Below the pieces are notes generated by a model. It had not been told where the DNA came from, searched no databases, and saw nothing but the letters and a program-made list of their open reading frames with translations. 64,000 nt of DNA from Allomyces macrogynus ATCC 38327. Its lineage: Eukaryota; Blastocladiomycota; Blastocladiomycetes; Blastocladiales; Blastocladiaceae. Of this stretch, positions 21,428-33,587 are shown piece by piece (position 1 is the stretch's first letter; each line of letters starts with the position of its first letter). The stretch covers positions 749,109-813,108 of the forward strand of contig GG745342.1 of assembly GCA_000151295.1 (NCBI GenBank), written 5' to 3'. The translations under genes and the position numbers were made by a program.

Positions 21428-22706
21428 TCAAACCCGATCCTCGCGTAAAATCGGAAAGAAAAGAATAAGCACCAACGCAGCCTGCGACGCACTCACAAAC
21501 ATGTTATACCGGTGGTTGAACGCGACTCGCTGCACGGGCGTCGGCGCGACATAATCCAGCTGACACACCAGATTACTCCCACCGCCCGCCTCGGCCGCCC
21601 CAATCGCATACACCCCAACGGTCCCGCCCTCGGACGCATTCGCCGTAATGACATGCTCCGAGTCGGGCGCCCAGTCGGCCTCGCTGCCAAACCAGACGTC
21701 GTTGAAATTGAGCGAGTCGGTTGCGCCGCCGCCAATGCGCGCGTGCGTTTCGTCCGTCTTGAACGAGTCAACGATGTAGTGCACGTCGCCCGCGGTCGTG
21801 ACCAGGATCCGGTTCCCGTCGGGCGAGAACTTGGCCGAGGTGATTTGCGGGAGTCGCGGTGGCGGGCCGCGCGGGGTGTACTGGAAGGTCGGGTCAAAGA
21901 GCGGTTGCCGCTCGAAGGCGCCAGCGTCGAAATGGCGCATGTCGAAGAGCGAGATGCATGGGAGGTCGGCGGCGTTGCTGGGGTTTTGCGTAACTGTGGA
22001 ACGAGCACACACAGGGTCAGAGAATCCAAGCAACGGACGTGCACTCGGCCAAATTCGCAACATACCAACGGCGAGAACCAGCGACTGCTGATCGATCCCG
22101 ACGACGGCGCGCTGGCCAGGTGGCAGCGTGATGCACCCTTGGCACTGCGGGTTGCGCGAGTCCCAGATCCGCACAGTCCCATCGAGCGAAGCCGAGACAA
22201 ATGTATCGTCGAGCGGCGAGACTTCGAGCGAGGTCACTGCGTGCTTATGCCCGTGAAAATAGGAAATGTACCGGTTATCGGTCGTCGACAGGAACCGAAT
22301 CGTGTCGGCGTTGGGCTTTTCGCCCGACTCTTTGGTCGACGCGTAGAGAACATGGTTCGGGCCGCGATGCGTGAACCGCGCGAGATGCACGCCGTATTTC
22401 TTGGAGTGGAGGACCTTGTGCGTTCTGGAGTCGTGCCGATTGCCGGTCAGCTCAGAAAAAACGGGACGGGACGGGACGGGACGGCGCGTGCTGGGGACGC
22501 AGAAACGGGACCTACTTGCCGGCAACGCAGTCGTAGAGCCGCAGAGAGTCGTCCTCGGACGCCGTGACGAGGTACTGGCCCGAGTCATCAAAATGCAGCG
22601 ACGTGATGCGCTTGCTGTTGTCTTGGAAGACCTTGGCCGGCTTGAACGACTCAAGCATCGCTGGGTTCAGTCGTGGAACGCCATTTGGTGCTTGTGCGCT
22701 GTCCAT
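21428..22706 (-). CDS. WDR82: WDR82/Swd2-like WD40 protein
   Basis: Exons 22516-22706, 22066-22424 and 21428-21993 on the minus strand, 371 residues, phases consistent. Swd2/WDR82 is a beta-propeller subunit of the Set1/COMPASS H3K4 methyltransferase and of a termination-linked phosphatase complex, linking them to RNA polymerase II. Family features: an N-terminal LESFKPAKVFQDNSKRITSL, SEDDSLRLYDCVAGK, HSKKYGVHLARFTH, DTIRFLSTTDNRYI, SPLDDTFVSASLDGTVRIWD, RNPQCQGCI and SLFDMRHFD. These follow the WDR82 order through about six to seven blades. The C-terminus (FNHRYNMFVSASQAALVLIL) differs from the usual ending. It is divergent from CCDC39. Confidence 0.93.
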
Positions 22707-23331
22707 CTAGGCGTCCGAAGGGAACCGGTACGGCAATCGTCAGCGTTTGTGTGGATGGACGGGTCGAACATATGCCCGTTTGGTTCATTCCAGTCGCTTG
22801 TCGCTCGACAATATGTTCTGGCTCATTATTATCTGGTCCAGGCGCGGCATTGCGACAGGTTGCGTGCAATTGTCACTGACTTCGGGTCATTGAAGTGGTG
22901 CAGCGAGAAGTGGATGAGGAACTACCTCCAAAGTCTGGAGCTGTTCCATTGATCACTTCGCCGCGGTCGACTCGTCACGAGATGAAAGCACGAAGCAGAG
23001 GACGTTTATTGACTTGCCCAGGTCATTCTCACCTGACCGCGTCGTTTTGCCCCTTCTCTGACCGGAGAGGTCTGCCGGCAGCATCGATTCCAGATCAGCC
23101 TCTTCTTTGCAGGAGCACCCGACTTGCTGCAAAAAACAGCCGCGCTCTCTCGGAGCCCGGCCAACTCGCTGCGATCCGCCGTCGCGACCCGTCACGAGAG
23201 CCGCGTCGTCCATTGGGACTTGGACCCCGCCCCCCTGCAAGCCCACCAATCCATCCGCGACGAGACCCGAATAGACCACCTCAGCGACCGGAGACGATTT
23301 GATTCCGTCGCACTAGACCACGACGCTCACG
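22707..23331. promoter_or_regulatory. Divergent region between WDR82 and CCDC39
   Basis: About 625 bp between outward-facing starts. It must carry both promoters; no coding exon or clear motif is supported. Confidence 0.45.
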
Positions 23332-26300
23332 ATGCTGCGCTTCGAGGAATATGGGGCGCTCCCGCCATTTGCAAATGAGTTCAACAAGAAGCTCAACCAG
23401 CAGGTCCAACCAAGTTTCGATTGGGTTTCCTATTGGATTCACGCGTGCGCTGATACGATCTCGTTTTGTGCGTAGGTTCGCGAGAAAGAGGCGCGGCTCG
23501 CCGCCGTCACCTCCGAGCTCGACGACCACAATGCGCGCGCCGACGCGCTGCTCGTGCACATGAAAAACCTCAAGAACCAGCTGAGCCAAGTGCAGGTAGG
23601 GGATAGCTTGCCGTCGCGCTGGTTGCCGACGTTGTCGCGGAGCTCACGCCAGTCGACCATTTTGTCTAGCATCTCGCCGAGGCGCGCAGCCGCGAAATCG
23701 AGACCGAGGAGCACCTCAAGGCGGTCGCCGACCGTGAAGTCGGCCGGCTCACGAGCGACATGATGCGCATGGACAAGGAGGGCACCGACGTGACCGAGCA
23801 GGTGCGTCCCGACCCCCTCTTTACCCGCGTCCAGCCTCAATAGCGGTCACGCATGCTGACACGGCCCCCTTGCTGGAATCCAGTCGACCTCGGCGCAAAA
23901 CGCCATTTACCGCGTCTCCGAGCAAGTCGCGAAAATCAAGGCGCAGCTCAAGTCCGAGGAAAAGGAGCTCGACGACTGGCTCAAGGTGCAACAGGAAAAG
24001 GACGAGGACAATCTAATTTTGCTTAAGTATGCCAAGGAAGACGACCAGCGCGTCAAGGATCTCGCACTGCACCTCGAAAAACTCATGAACGAGGTCAACA
24101 AGAAGCGCGCGACGCTCAGCCAGGCCGTGACCGAGAGCTCTGTCGCGCAGCTCGAAATGGAGCGCATGGCTGACGAGTTTCGGCAATTGCACGCCGAGCG
24201 CCAGGACTTGCTCCGGCAGTGGGAGTCCGCGATTGGGAACGTGCGCAAGCGCGACCAGCAGATTGGCGCGACGCAGGAACGGTACCAGCAGCTTAAGGTG
24301 CGTGCTTGGGCGACCTTTGTTCCGTTCGAGTGGAGGCGGTGGGTGCTGACGCGAGGGGTTGGTTCTGGTTTGTAGCTCGACGTGCAGGGCAAGCAGCAGG
24401 TCATCAACGAGAAGCAGGAGTTTCTCAACAAGCAGATTGCGATCAAGGACGATACGGAGAGGAGCATTCAGTCGATGGATCGGCTGGTCGCTAAGCTCAA
24501 GTACGCTGGTTTGGGCTCGTTTCCTGCGGGTCATGTTGCATGCGACTGACACTGTGTACGTGCGGCGGGTAGGGGAGATCAAGTCGAGGCGAGCCAGCTC
24601 TTGATTGCGTTCCAGGACGAGCTCGAGGCGCATCGCACGCACTTGTCGCGGAGTACACTCGCTCACTTTCCCTCTGCGTCCAGGCCATGTTCTGACTGTG
24701 CCGTCACGTAGCCTCGAACGACGTGACCGCCAAGCGCGCCGAGGTTAAGGACTTGCAAAGCGAGCGCCAGCGCAAGAACGACCAGGTCGCGGCCGAGCAC
24801 CAGCGCATTCAGAACCTGCAGGCCAAGCTCAAGCACGTTCAGCACATGACGGGCACCAAGGCCGAGCGCGCAGCCGAGTTGCAGGAGTATTTGCGCCAAG
24901 ACGAGCAGTACGGCAAGGAGCTCGACAAGAAGATCAAGATGCTCAAGGACCAGGGTAAGTCGAGCGCGTTTTTTTGTCCGTGCGGGGTGTGATTGGATCA
25001 TTGCTGACGCTGATTTTCTCGCGACACAGGTTTCCGATACAACCAGGAGCTCTTCCGGCTGCGACAAGACGAAAAGACATTGACGGCTGAGATCTCGGGC
25101 GCGCAAGTCGCCGTGCGCAACCTGACGTCCAAGATCACCAAGCTCGACCAAGAGTCGATAGAGCAGCGCACGCTCATCTACAACCAAGAGTATACGCTGC
25201 AACAGCTGCAGCGCAAGGTCAAGCGCGCGCAGGGCGACCGAACCGACGAGGAGAAGGAGATTTTGACCAAAAAGATGGCCGAGCTGACGGCAAGTCTCGA
25301 GCAGGTCACGACCAACCAGCAGCTGCTCTCAACGCAGCTCAAGCGGTCGCAGGACGACTTGCGGCACGCAAAGCGGCGGCTCGAGGTCCTGACCAAGGAA
25401 AAGGCTGCCGTTTCGGAGCAGATCGACGATCTCAACTTGTACAGCACGTCGGCCGCGCACCAGCTTGCCGCCAAGGTGCGCGAAAAAGAGGAGATCATGG
25501 TCGAGGAGTCGATTCTGCGGCTCGAGGTCAAGAAGCTGCGCGGGTTCCTGCACGCGCGCGCCGACGAGGTGCTCACGCTCGAGTCGCGGCGTGTGCAGCT
25601 GCACTTGGCTCTCGAGGAGCGCACGCGCGAGATTGAGCTGCACAAGAGCATGCTCAAGGCGCAGCTGCGCGCGGCCGAGGACGAGCGGTACTCGGCGTGC
25701 GCCGAGCTGCGTGACAAGACCGCACAAGTGGACCGGTTGCGCACACGGTACGAAGTGCTCATGGCGCAGATTGCCGGGCCCGAGGAAGAGGAGGAGCGGT
25801 CGCAGGCCTACTACATTATCCGCGCCGCGCAGGAGCGCGAGGCGCTGCAACGGCAGGGCGATGCGCTCGACGCCAAGATCCAAAAGGCCGAGCGCGAGAT
25901 CAAGGCCATGGAAAATACGCTGCGGCTGCTCAACCACCGCAACGACAACTTCAAGACGCACCTCAACCAGGCGGGCGTGTCACCGCAGGACCTCGAGCAC
26001 CGCGCGCACTTGCAGGCGCAGCTCGACGCGGCCGTGACCAAGTACAAGTTTCGGCAGCAGACGCTCGCGGCCCTGCAGCAGGAGCTCATGCAGACCGAGC
26101 AGGTGCTCACGTCGCTGCATGCCGAGGACGTGCAGCAGCAGCATCAACTGGTCCACCAGCTCGAGTCGCAGGTGTCGGTCTTGAACAAGCAGCTCGACGA
26201 GCAGCAGGTCAAAAAGAAGCGCGCCGAGCAGGTTGTCTTGAAACTCGCCAAGGAGCTGCGGCGCGCGCGTGGGGTCAGCATCTCGCAGCTCGTCGACGAA

Positions 26301-27062
26301 GAGATAGACATGAAGGCGCGCGAGGTCAAGGACATGACTAACTTTGTTCTGTTCAAGGCCGACGAGGTGCTCGACCGGCTCCCGCCCGAGTCTGTCTCCG
26401 TCGTGCGTGACCGTCTTCAACAGGTCCTCGACGAGCTCGGCATCCAGCCGCCGTCGCGGCCTATGACGCGCATGTCGAATGTTTCGTCGATGAGCGGACC
26501 AGGTGTTGCTGCATCTCGTGGGCCGTCGCGGCTCCATGCTGCAAGCCGCGGTCCGCATGTGCCGGGGCTCACGCCTGTTCCTCCGTCGCCGACACCCAGC
26601 GGGATGGTCACAGCGACCGCGGGGGCGACGCCCAAGCACAAGGCGACGACCTTGTCGCTGTCGCTGGACCCGGGCGCCACCAATAGCGTGCCAACGGCGA
26701 GTCTCGGTTTCCGCCGTGCCTCGCCGTTGCACTCGCATCCGCACGCGGGCCACACGCGCTCAATGGCCGCATCACCGTCGGGTGGTCCTTCACCGAAAAC
26801 GAGCCGGTCGGGCACGCCGCTCATGTTTCGCGATACGATTGCCGGATCTCGGGCGAGTAGCCGCGGCGCGAGCCCCGCTCCAACAAAGACGAAGGGTTCG
26901 GCCACACCGCCATTACCACTGTTGCCGCGCGCGAATCCGAGTGGACGCGTCACGGCCGACCAGGGCCTGGATGGGCGGGCGTCGTCGGTTGGGTCGCGCG
27001 GTCGGCCATCGCGGCCCTTGTCGGCAGCAAGCACAGCATCTCGGCGTTCTTCGCGGAATTGA
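23332..27062 (+). CDS. CCDC39: CCDC39 (FAP59) axonemal 96-nm ruler coiled-coil protein
   Basis: Eight exons: 23332-23403, 23476-23595, 23670-23801, 23884-24297, 24376-24500, 24573-24652, 24712-24954 and 25030-27062. All phases match; 1072 residues. With CCDC40, CCDC39 forms the rod that sets the 96-nm repeat of doublet microtubules and docks inner dynein arms and the N-DRC. Nearly the whole protein is coiled coil. Diagnostic stretches: FANEFNKKLNQQ, EEHLKAVADREVGRL, RTSNDVTAKRAEV, ESILRLEVKKLRGFLHARAD, and AYYIIRAAQEREALQRQGD followed by LDAKIQKAEREIKAMENTL, which matches animal CCDC39 closely. A Ser/Pro-rich tail of about 200 residues follows the coil, as in animals. The first intron has an unusual GTCCAA donor. 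Its presence implies a motile axoneme. Confidence 0.95.
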
Positions 27063-29210
27063 GTGGAGGGACTTGAGGTGAGACTCATACGCTTGCCAGG
27101 GCACTCTTTGTAATGCTTCGGTTACAATGTCTGTTTCTTACTCTTGTACTGTCCGGCCAATTCTTCTCTCAGAATATCAAATTCGGACCAACGTCCTCAA
27201 TGAGCAGCTTTATGCCTCGGGACACCTCAGCCTTGATTTGCCGTTTTGTTGCTGATCCTCGTTCCGCCACAACGTCTCCCATGCGCCATGGTTCACTGGG
27301 AGAGCGGGCATCACGCACCCCTCATTACCATGAGGAGTGCGGAGTATGGGCGTGAGTTTGGAGAACGAGTGGCTAACGACTACAACAACAAAGTGCAGAG
27401 ATAGCTGGGGGAATAACTCCGGAGACGCCGAAATGCGACTGAGCGATGCCCTGCGTCAGGGGCGGCTCGTGCAGTGCTACCGAACTTCTCATATTTTGTC
27501 AATCTCCCGCCGCTTACAGTCCAACCTGTTCGAGGGGTGGTCCGAATACGACTGCGTGCAAACTCTGTTCGTGAAAAGGCGCAGTGCCAACAGAGGAAAA
27601 GATGGCGAGTATTCACAGAAAATACGAACCATATTCAATAACTGTTGACAGGTTCATGAGCCTTCCGTGATGGTGGGTCTGCCGGGTACTGCGTTTCAGC
27701 AAGTCGCGGAAGCCCAGCCAGATATGTACGCATGTAAAAGCATATCCGTTTGTGGCCCGCCCATACTTCGAGCTGTCACCGTTCCCCATGCAACGATCAG
27801 AAAACGCCTGTCAGCCACGATGCGTAGCATGAGCCCTTGCGAAGCCGTTGCGGCTGGTCACTCAGTGTGGGGGGCTTGGGTGACCTGAACCGGGCAAATC
27901 GAGTGGAAACGGCTCATGGACGACGTGGAGGTAGAGAGGACGCGGCAAGACAACTCTGTGGCCCATGGTTAACAATGACGTTGGTAACGAATCGGCGCTG
28001 AAGAAGGATCACCAATCATGGCGATGGCGCAAATGCAACGAGTTGTGCATGATTGCTCCGGTGCGATTTGACAGGGGCTGCTGGTGATCCGAGAGGCCAA
28101 TGTTGATCAATGCCGAACCCAACTTTCTCACATTCCAGAGGCATCAACATGCTTCAACAACCACGAGGCGGCGGCCACACATGGCAAACATGTTTCACAC
28201 CTCGACACATCGAACGCCGCAACAGTCCGAAAAGTCATGCTGCTTTGAACACTGCTAAAAGACCATTTTGCGCTCTCTAGCCGGTTGTTTTCACCTGCCA
28301 GGAGACTGGTGTCGCGCAGCCGTTCACTCATGGCCGGTTGCCCAGCATACCGACGGGCAAAGTATGGTAAGGTCAAACAACACAACAGAAGCTCGATGAT
28401 GCGACCGCATCTTCAAAAACATTGGAGCACCTCCGTGGCGGCGACCGCTGTTGGCCGTGTCGCAAGTGTCACAGCGTTATGTACGATCGCTGGCATTATG
28501 ATGAAATAAATCGCACTCCCTCGACGACTGCTGATGGAAGGAAACATACCGAAACGATGCGTCGTGTTCGCTTGATGAGACGATACTGCTGACTGAGCCG
28601 TCAAACGTGGGCAGCAGCGACGAACCATCGTTTCTTTCGAAGTATTTGTGGGCGGACAGGCATAGGTATCCATCACCACATCTGACGTTCGTTCCAGAGA
28701 GGGTGGTCGGGCACAGGCCGCTCATTTGCCGGCGACGTTGAAGAGCAAATTGCAGGTGCGATGAGAGTCACAACTCACTGGCATGAGTGCTCATACTTTG
28801 CGATACCGCATTTGCGTCGACGGAATCGGCAGGATGTGTTGAGGGACGATAACGACCGGTTGCGCTTGCATTTTTCGAAGCTTGAGATGTTTGTGTACGC
28901 GGCCTGCCATGGCTTGCTCAAGAGACTGAGCAGGAGCGGTGGTGCAACACAGATCCCGACTTCCATCAACTCCGAGTGTCTCAGAGCGCGAGATGTCTTG
29001 TGCGCGGGAATCCATCTTGCAACCCAACCTTGGCCGCACAATCTCGATGCATCCCCCATATCGGACTGCTCGCGGACTGTCCAACACGAGTTTTCACAAC
29101 TCAAAATCAACTCGAGACACGTCGTCATGTATATCATGTATCAGGCGTGATGGCGGTGTACAGAACATTCAACCAACATAAACCAAATTCAACCAACCTC
29201 ACATCATGCA
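27063..29210. other. Intergenic region, about 2.1 kb, with a dispersed repeat
   Basis: This lies between two convergent genes, CCDC39 and the bZIP factor. It holds one member of a dispersed repeat (27195-27505). Further right, several short minus-strand frames at 28477-28725 (with VRCGDGYLCLSAHKYF) and at 28791-29137 look vaguely protein-like, but I could not join them into a gene or recognise a family. Confidence 0.4.
27195..27505. repeat. Dispersed repeat, copy 1
   Basis: About 300 bp align with 44945-45290 in the same orientation. Shared blocks include ACGTCTCCCA, CACCCCTCATTACC, GGGCGTGAGTTTGGAGA, GTGCAGAGATAGCTGGGG and ATGCGACTNAGCGATGCCCT. Identity falls off at both ends, without an obvious terminal repeat or target duplication. 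It could be a short mobile element, an unannotated RNA gene, or an old segmental duplication. Confidence 0.65.
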
Positions 29211-30617
29211 TCACGCCGACCCCGCCGCCGGTGCCGCCGAACCCGCGACCACCGCCGCCGCGCCGGGCGGGAGCGCAGCGACCGCGGCCGCGGCCTTCCT
29301 CGCCGCCTCGAGTGCGGCCAGGTACCCGCCCGCATCCGGCGCCGTTCGCGGCGGAACCACGCCCGCCTGCGCCGCCTGCACCGCAAACCGTGCCGCCTGC
29401 GCGGCGCGCTCATGCCCGTCGCGGTCGACCAACAACCCACGCAACCATGCAATCTCCGTCTCCAATTCGGCGACCCGCTGCGAGAGCGTGTCGGCCTTGG
29501 TCGCCAAATCGCGCGCGAGCATCGCCGTCGCCTGCTCGCGCTGCTTCTTGCGCGCGCGGAACCGTGCCGACGCCGCGGTGTTGCGCCGCCGCTTGTCGTC
29601 GTCGGCGTCAGTCCGCGGGCGCTTGGATGCGAGTTCGGTGGTGGAAGAAGTGGTGGGAAGGTCGGCCGACGGCATGGTTGGCGCAATGTGCACGTGCGGC
29701 GTCTCCACGGTCGACCGCACGCGCGGCTCCTCGGGGGACTTGGGCGTCGGAGCCGGGGCGACGGCGGCGGGCGCCGCCGGTTGAGGACGCTTGGTCGCGA
29801 GCCGCGGGGTTGTCGGCGGCGACGGGGTGCTGGGTGCGGTCGCGGCCGCAGACACGGGAGCAGTCGTCCATTGCGGAGCCACTGGCGCGATGGTGGCAGC
29901 GGTGGAGGCCGCTGGAGCCGGCGCCTGCACGGGTACGGACGCGACCACCGGTGCCGGCGCTGCCGCCGCCGCGGGAGCGGGCGCGAGCTGCACGGGCACC
30001 ATGACCGTCTGTCCTGTGGCCGTCGTTTGCAGGACGTACGTGACATGTGCCGGTGCGGACGCCGCGGTGGGCTGCGCGGGGGCCGCGGACGCGACGGGCA
30101 GCCATGGCGACATGCCGAGCACGGCATTCCCGACGCCGTGGTAGAGCGGCGGGTGCGAGGGCACGACGACTGCGGGCGTCGGCTGCTGTTGAAGCTGCTG
30201 ATGCTGTTGGTACGGCGCGAGCACCGACGGCCACGCCGGCTGCTGCTGCATTTGCTGTTGCGTGGAGGCCGGCGGCTTGGTACCCGTGCTAAACAGCGAC
30301 GCGGCCATGCCCATGGCGAGGAACCCGTCGAGCTGCGGCTGCTGCGTCTGCGTCTGCGACAGGTGGTGCAGGCGCGCTGCGTTGGGCATCACATCGTCAT
30401 TGGCAAAAGTGAACTGCGTCTCGGAGAAGAGGGCCAGCTGTTGGGCAATGTCCTCGGGTGCCGGCGCGTCGTGGCGGCGATCCGTGTCGTCGTCGTCGTC
30501 GGGCAGGTCGAGCAGCGAGGCGAGCAGCTGGCTGTGCGCGACGGGGTCGGCAGCGGCCAGGTCGGTCGACCAGCTCGCGGGCGCGTGCGTGGGGCTCGTC
30601 GTGGAGTGGTAGGCCAT
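29211..30617 (-). CDS. bZIP transcription factor
   Basis: A single exon of 468 residues; the start is the ATG at 30617 (MAYHSTTSPTHAPAS). The first 340 residues are disordered Ala/Pro/Gln-rich sequence typical of activation regions. A basic region near residue 342 (KRRRNTAASARFRARKK) has the N-x-x-A-A-x-x-x-R signature of bZIP DNA contact. It runs directly into a leucine zipper (DTLSQRVAELETEIAWLRGLL) and a short Ala-rich tail. The variant NTAASARFRARKK is the form seen in fungal Met4/Cys3/Zip1-like factors, but that assignment is tentative. It would act as a dimer in the nucleus. It is divergent from the KHDC4-like gene across about 800 bp. Confidence 0.9.
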   Translation of the reverse strand: MAYHSTTSPTHAPASWSTDLAAADPVAHSQLLASLLDLPDDDDDTDRRHDAPAPEDIAQQLALFSETQFTFANDDVMPNAARLHHLSQTQTQQPQLDGFLAMGMAASLFSTGTKPPASTQQQMQQQPAWPSVLAPYQQHQQLQQQPTPAVVVPSHPPLYHGVGNAVLGMSPWLPVASAAPAQPTAASAPAHVTYVLQTTATGQTVMVPVQLAPAPAAAAAPAPVVASVPVQAPAPAASTAATIAPVAPQWTTAPVSAAATAPSTPSPPTTPRLATKRPQPAAPAAVAPAPTPKSPEEPRVRSTVETPHVHIAPTMPSADLPTTSSTTELASKRPRTDADDDKRRRNTAASARFRARKKQREQATAMLARDLATKADTLSQRVAELETEIAWLRGLLVDRDGHERAAQAARFAVQAAQAGVVPPRTAPDAGGYLAALEAARKAAAAVAALPPGAAAVVAGSAAPAAGSA

Positions 30618-31417
30618 GGTGGAGGCTTCACGGTTCAGGATTGCAGCACGGGCGGGCGAAAGGGAGAGAGAAGGGCAGCGCACGCTGGGGCCATGATGGC
30701 GACATGCCCGCGGGCGTCGGCGCGGGCGTCGGCGTCGGCGTGCATTAGGTACTCAGTAAGCGTGCGCGTTGTTTGCTCGGGCCGGTTGCGGACTGCCCCG
30801 CGGTGACGCCGGGGCCGAGTGCGCGCGACCGTCCGCAACGCGGCGTCGAGGACGGTGAGGTCAGGAACGGGTGTCCCGCACCGTGTCTCGCACTGAAGGA
30901 AGCCGCCCCCCAGCCGCGATGCACGCGACTCGCCCCATCCCCCATGACGTTTCTGACAGCTTGGCCCAGTCTGGCCGCGTCGGGAAATCAGGGCGGGCCG
31001 ACTGCGCGCCTTGCACCTGACTCAGCGCCAGAGCCAATGGCATCGCTGCACGATGGCGCCATGGTCGCGCCATGGCCGTGGCTGCGCGCCAGCGCGGCCC
31101 GTCAGACCCATCGGCAACTGCATGCACAGCGAAGGCGCGCCTCTCCCGCAGGTCTCGTGCAGAACGTGACTTGCACGCGACCTGGTCTTCTCTCACCTGG
31201 CTGTTTCGGTCGCTTCCAAGTCGACCGAAACCACTGATCTCCTCCTTGCCGCCAGCAACGTCAGCGACAAGGACGACCGCAACGACCCAGCAACCGTTCT
31301 GCAAGCGCGTAACTTCCGTCTTGGACCCGCATAAGTCGCTGCACGCCACGTTCGACCGCGCCGCCCACCCGCTTGTCCGGCCAGCTGCAACTCACCAACA
31401 CAACCACTGAAGCGACA
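30618..31417. promoter_or_regulatory. Divergent region between the bZIP and KHDC4-like genes
   Basis: About 800 bp between outward-facing starts, expected to hold two promoters and 5' leaders. Open frames here show no recognisable features. Confidence 0.45.
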
Positions 31418-33406
31418 ATGTCCGATCACCCCGTCCGGTACCGTTGCCCCTCGCAAACCGATGCCGTGCCTACTAATGAGTGACCATTTCGTTTGCCCAA
31501 CGTTCCCCCTCTTTTCTCTTTTCTGTTTGCGCCCGTGTGTCGTTGATATTGCGTTTCCTGCTCTCCTCGCCGCCGGTGCCCGCTCTCGACCCGTTTGTCC
31601 GCTCGCATCGACCACACGACGCTGGCCGCACTCGCTATGCCCATGTGCCTGTGACTGTGTGTGTACCCTCTCTGCCTGCCGCCGTCTCCGTCCATCCGTT
31701 CCGTCTGCGTGCCCGTCCGTCGTCGGCCCCCGCACCAACCCACCCCACGCTCGATTGCTCGCTCCAGAGAGTCGCGCCGGAGCAAATGGGACCAGGCCGC
31801 GCCCGCGCATTCGGCGCCCGTGCCCGCACCGGCACCGCACCATCACGATGCACCTACATCGGCGCCGCCACGGTCTATTGAAGAAGCCAAGCGCCTGGCC
31901 GCACTCAAGGCCCAGGAACTGGCCGCGGCGATTGCGCCGCCGCCGTCGGCACAGCCGCTCGTGGTATGGATGTGTTATCTGGTTGAGCTTGTGGTGTTGG
32001 GTGGACTGACGATGGGTTTGTGAATAGGACCCGCCAGTCGTTGCGGGGTTTACGGAAGACGTCGACATCAACGACTGCCGCAACCGGTACCTGTTGACCA
32101 AGAGCTCAACGCAGCAGGACGTACGCTCCGCTCGTCCATCATTCCCCTCTCACGCAGATGCCCAGTTGGCTCACGTGGGTCCGATTCCATCTCGTTCAGA
32201 TCAAGCGCGACTCGGGCGCCGATATTACGACGCGCGGCAAGTACTTCCCCGACCGCTCCAAGGCCTCGACCATGGAGCCGCCGCTGCACCTGCACGTGTC
32301 GGCGACGACGCGCGAGGCGCTCGACAAGGCGCTCGACATGATTCGCGAACTCATGAACCGGTCGCCCGACCCGCTGCTCTCGGAGCGGCACTCGTTTGCG
32401 CCGCGGCCGGTACGTTTCGGCGCGACTCGCTCCTGGTTTGATAAATTTGGCAACAGGAGACTGACCAAGATATCTATTGCTATTAGCACCGCGACCGTTC
32501 CCCACCCCCCACCGCGACCCCCACCCGGTCGATGCTCACGGAAAAAGTCTACGTCGGGTGGGAACCCGACTTCCACTTTAACCTGCGCGCGAAAATCATT
32601 GGTCCGAGCGGCGCCTACGTCAAGCACATTCAGAACGAGACGGGCGTGCGGCTGCAGCTCAAGGGGCTTGGGTCAGGGTACACGGAAAACCAGACCGGGC
32701 GCGAGGCCGACGAGCCGCTGCACATGTGGATGGCCACGTCGCTCGGCGAACAGGCCATGGATCACGCCAAGTCCCTGTTTGATGATTTGTTGACGCAGAT
32801 TAAGGCCGATTACGAGACGTGGAAGGCCGATCGCGCGCGCGGGCTTGGTGGGCCCCGTGGTGGGCCGCCGCGCGGTGGGTCGGATCGGGAGTACCGGCCA
32901 GGGGGCGGGGACCGGTATGCCCCCGGCAGGGATGACGGGCGCCGGGATCGGGATTACCCGGCGTTTGGCGCTCCAGGCGGCGCTGGTGGGCCGCCGCCGA
33001 TGCATCACGGCGCGGCTCATCTGCTGCCGCCGCACGCGCACGCGGCGGGGATGCCGCCCATGGGGACACCGGCCGCGCCCGCGGCACCGAGTGTCCCGGG
33101 GATGCCGGCGGCGCCGCAGCCGCCCGCGCACCTAGTCTCGACGCCCGAGCAGTTTGCGCATTACCAGCACTGCTACGGGCTCTACTACCAGTACTACTGG
33201 GCGACGGCAATGCAGACGCAGCAGATGCAGCAGCCGCAGGCACAGGCGCCTGCGCCGGCGCAGCCAGAAACAGCCACTGCATCGGTGTCGGCAACGAACG
33301 GCGACGCGGCGGCGACGAACGGCGGCGAGCAGCATGCGCAACCCGCATCTGCGGAAACCGCGGCGACGACGACCGACAGTCAAGGTGCCGAGACCGACGC
33401 GACTGC

Positions 33407-33450
<44 letters not shown>

Positions 33451-33587
33451 CGATGCCCGAGGGGATGCCGGATGTCAACTCGCCCGAGTACGCGGCGTGG
33501 TACGCGCAGTATATGGCGCAGTATCAGCAGTACGCGGCGTACGCGCAGGCCGCGCAAGGGCACGAGCAGCCGCCGGCGCAGCAGTAG
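31418..33587 (+). CDS. KHDC4: KHDC4/BLOM7-like KH-domain RNA-binding protein
   Basis: Five exons: 31418-31437, 31768-31963, 32028-32120, 32200-32409 and 32487-33587; 539 residues, phases consistent. The first exon codes only MSDHPV plus part of a codon and is followed by a 330-nt intron, long for this window. The splice yields ESRRSKWDQAAPA, matching the RRSKWDQPAPA start of animal KHDC4. The first KH-like module spans DVDINDCRNRYLLTKSSTQQ and RDSGADITTRGKYF. The second contains GPSGAYVKHIQNETGVRLQL, GLGSGY and ADEPLHMWM. The C-terminus is Gly/Pro/Gln-rich with a polyglutamine run and YAAWYAQYMAQYQQYAAY repeats. In animals this protein binds introns and promotes splice-site use with the SNU13/Prp19-associated machinery; nuclear splicing function is expected here. 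Confidence 0.9.
33408..33450. repeat. CAG trinucleotide run coding polyglutamine
   Basis: About 14 consecutive CAG codons in the C-terminal part of the KHDC4-like gene. The pure CAG run suggests slippage rather than selection for amino-acid sequence alone. Confidence 0.9.

Noticed and set aside
27337..27648. Protein of 103 residues in the dispersed repeat
   Set aside because: The homologous segment at 45 kb has stops in this frame, so the reading is not conserved.
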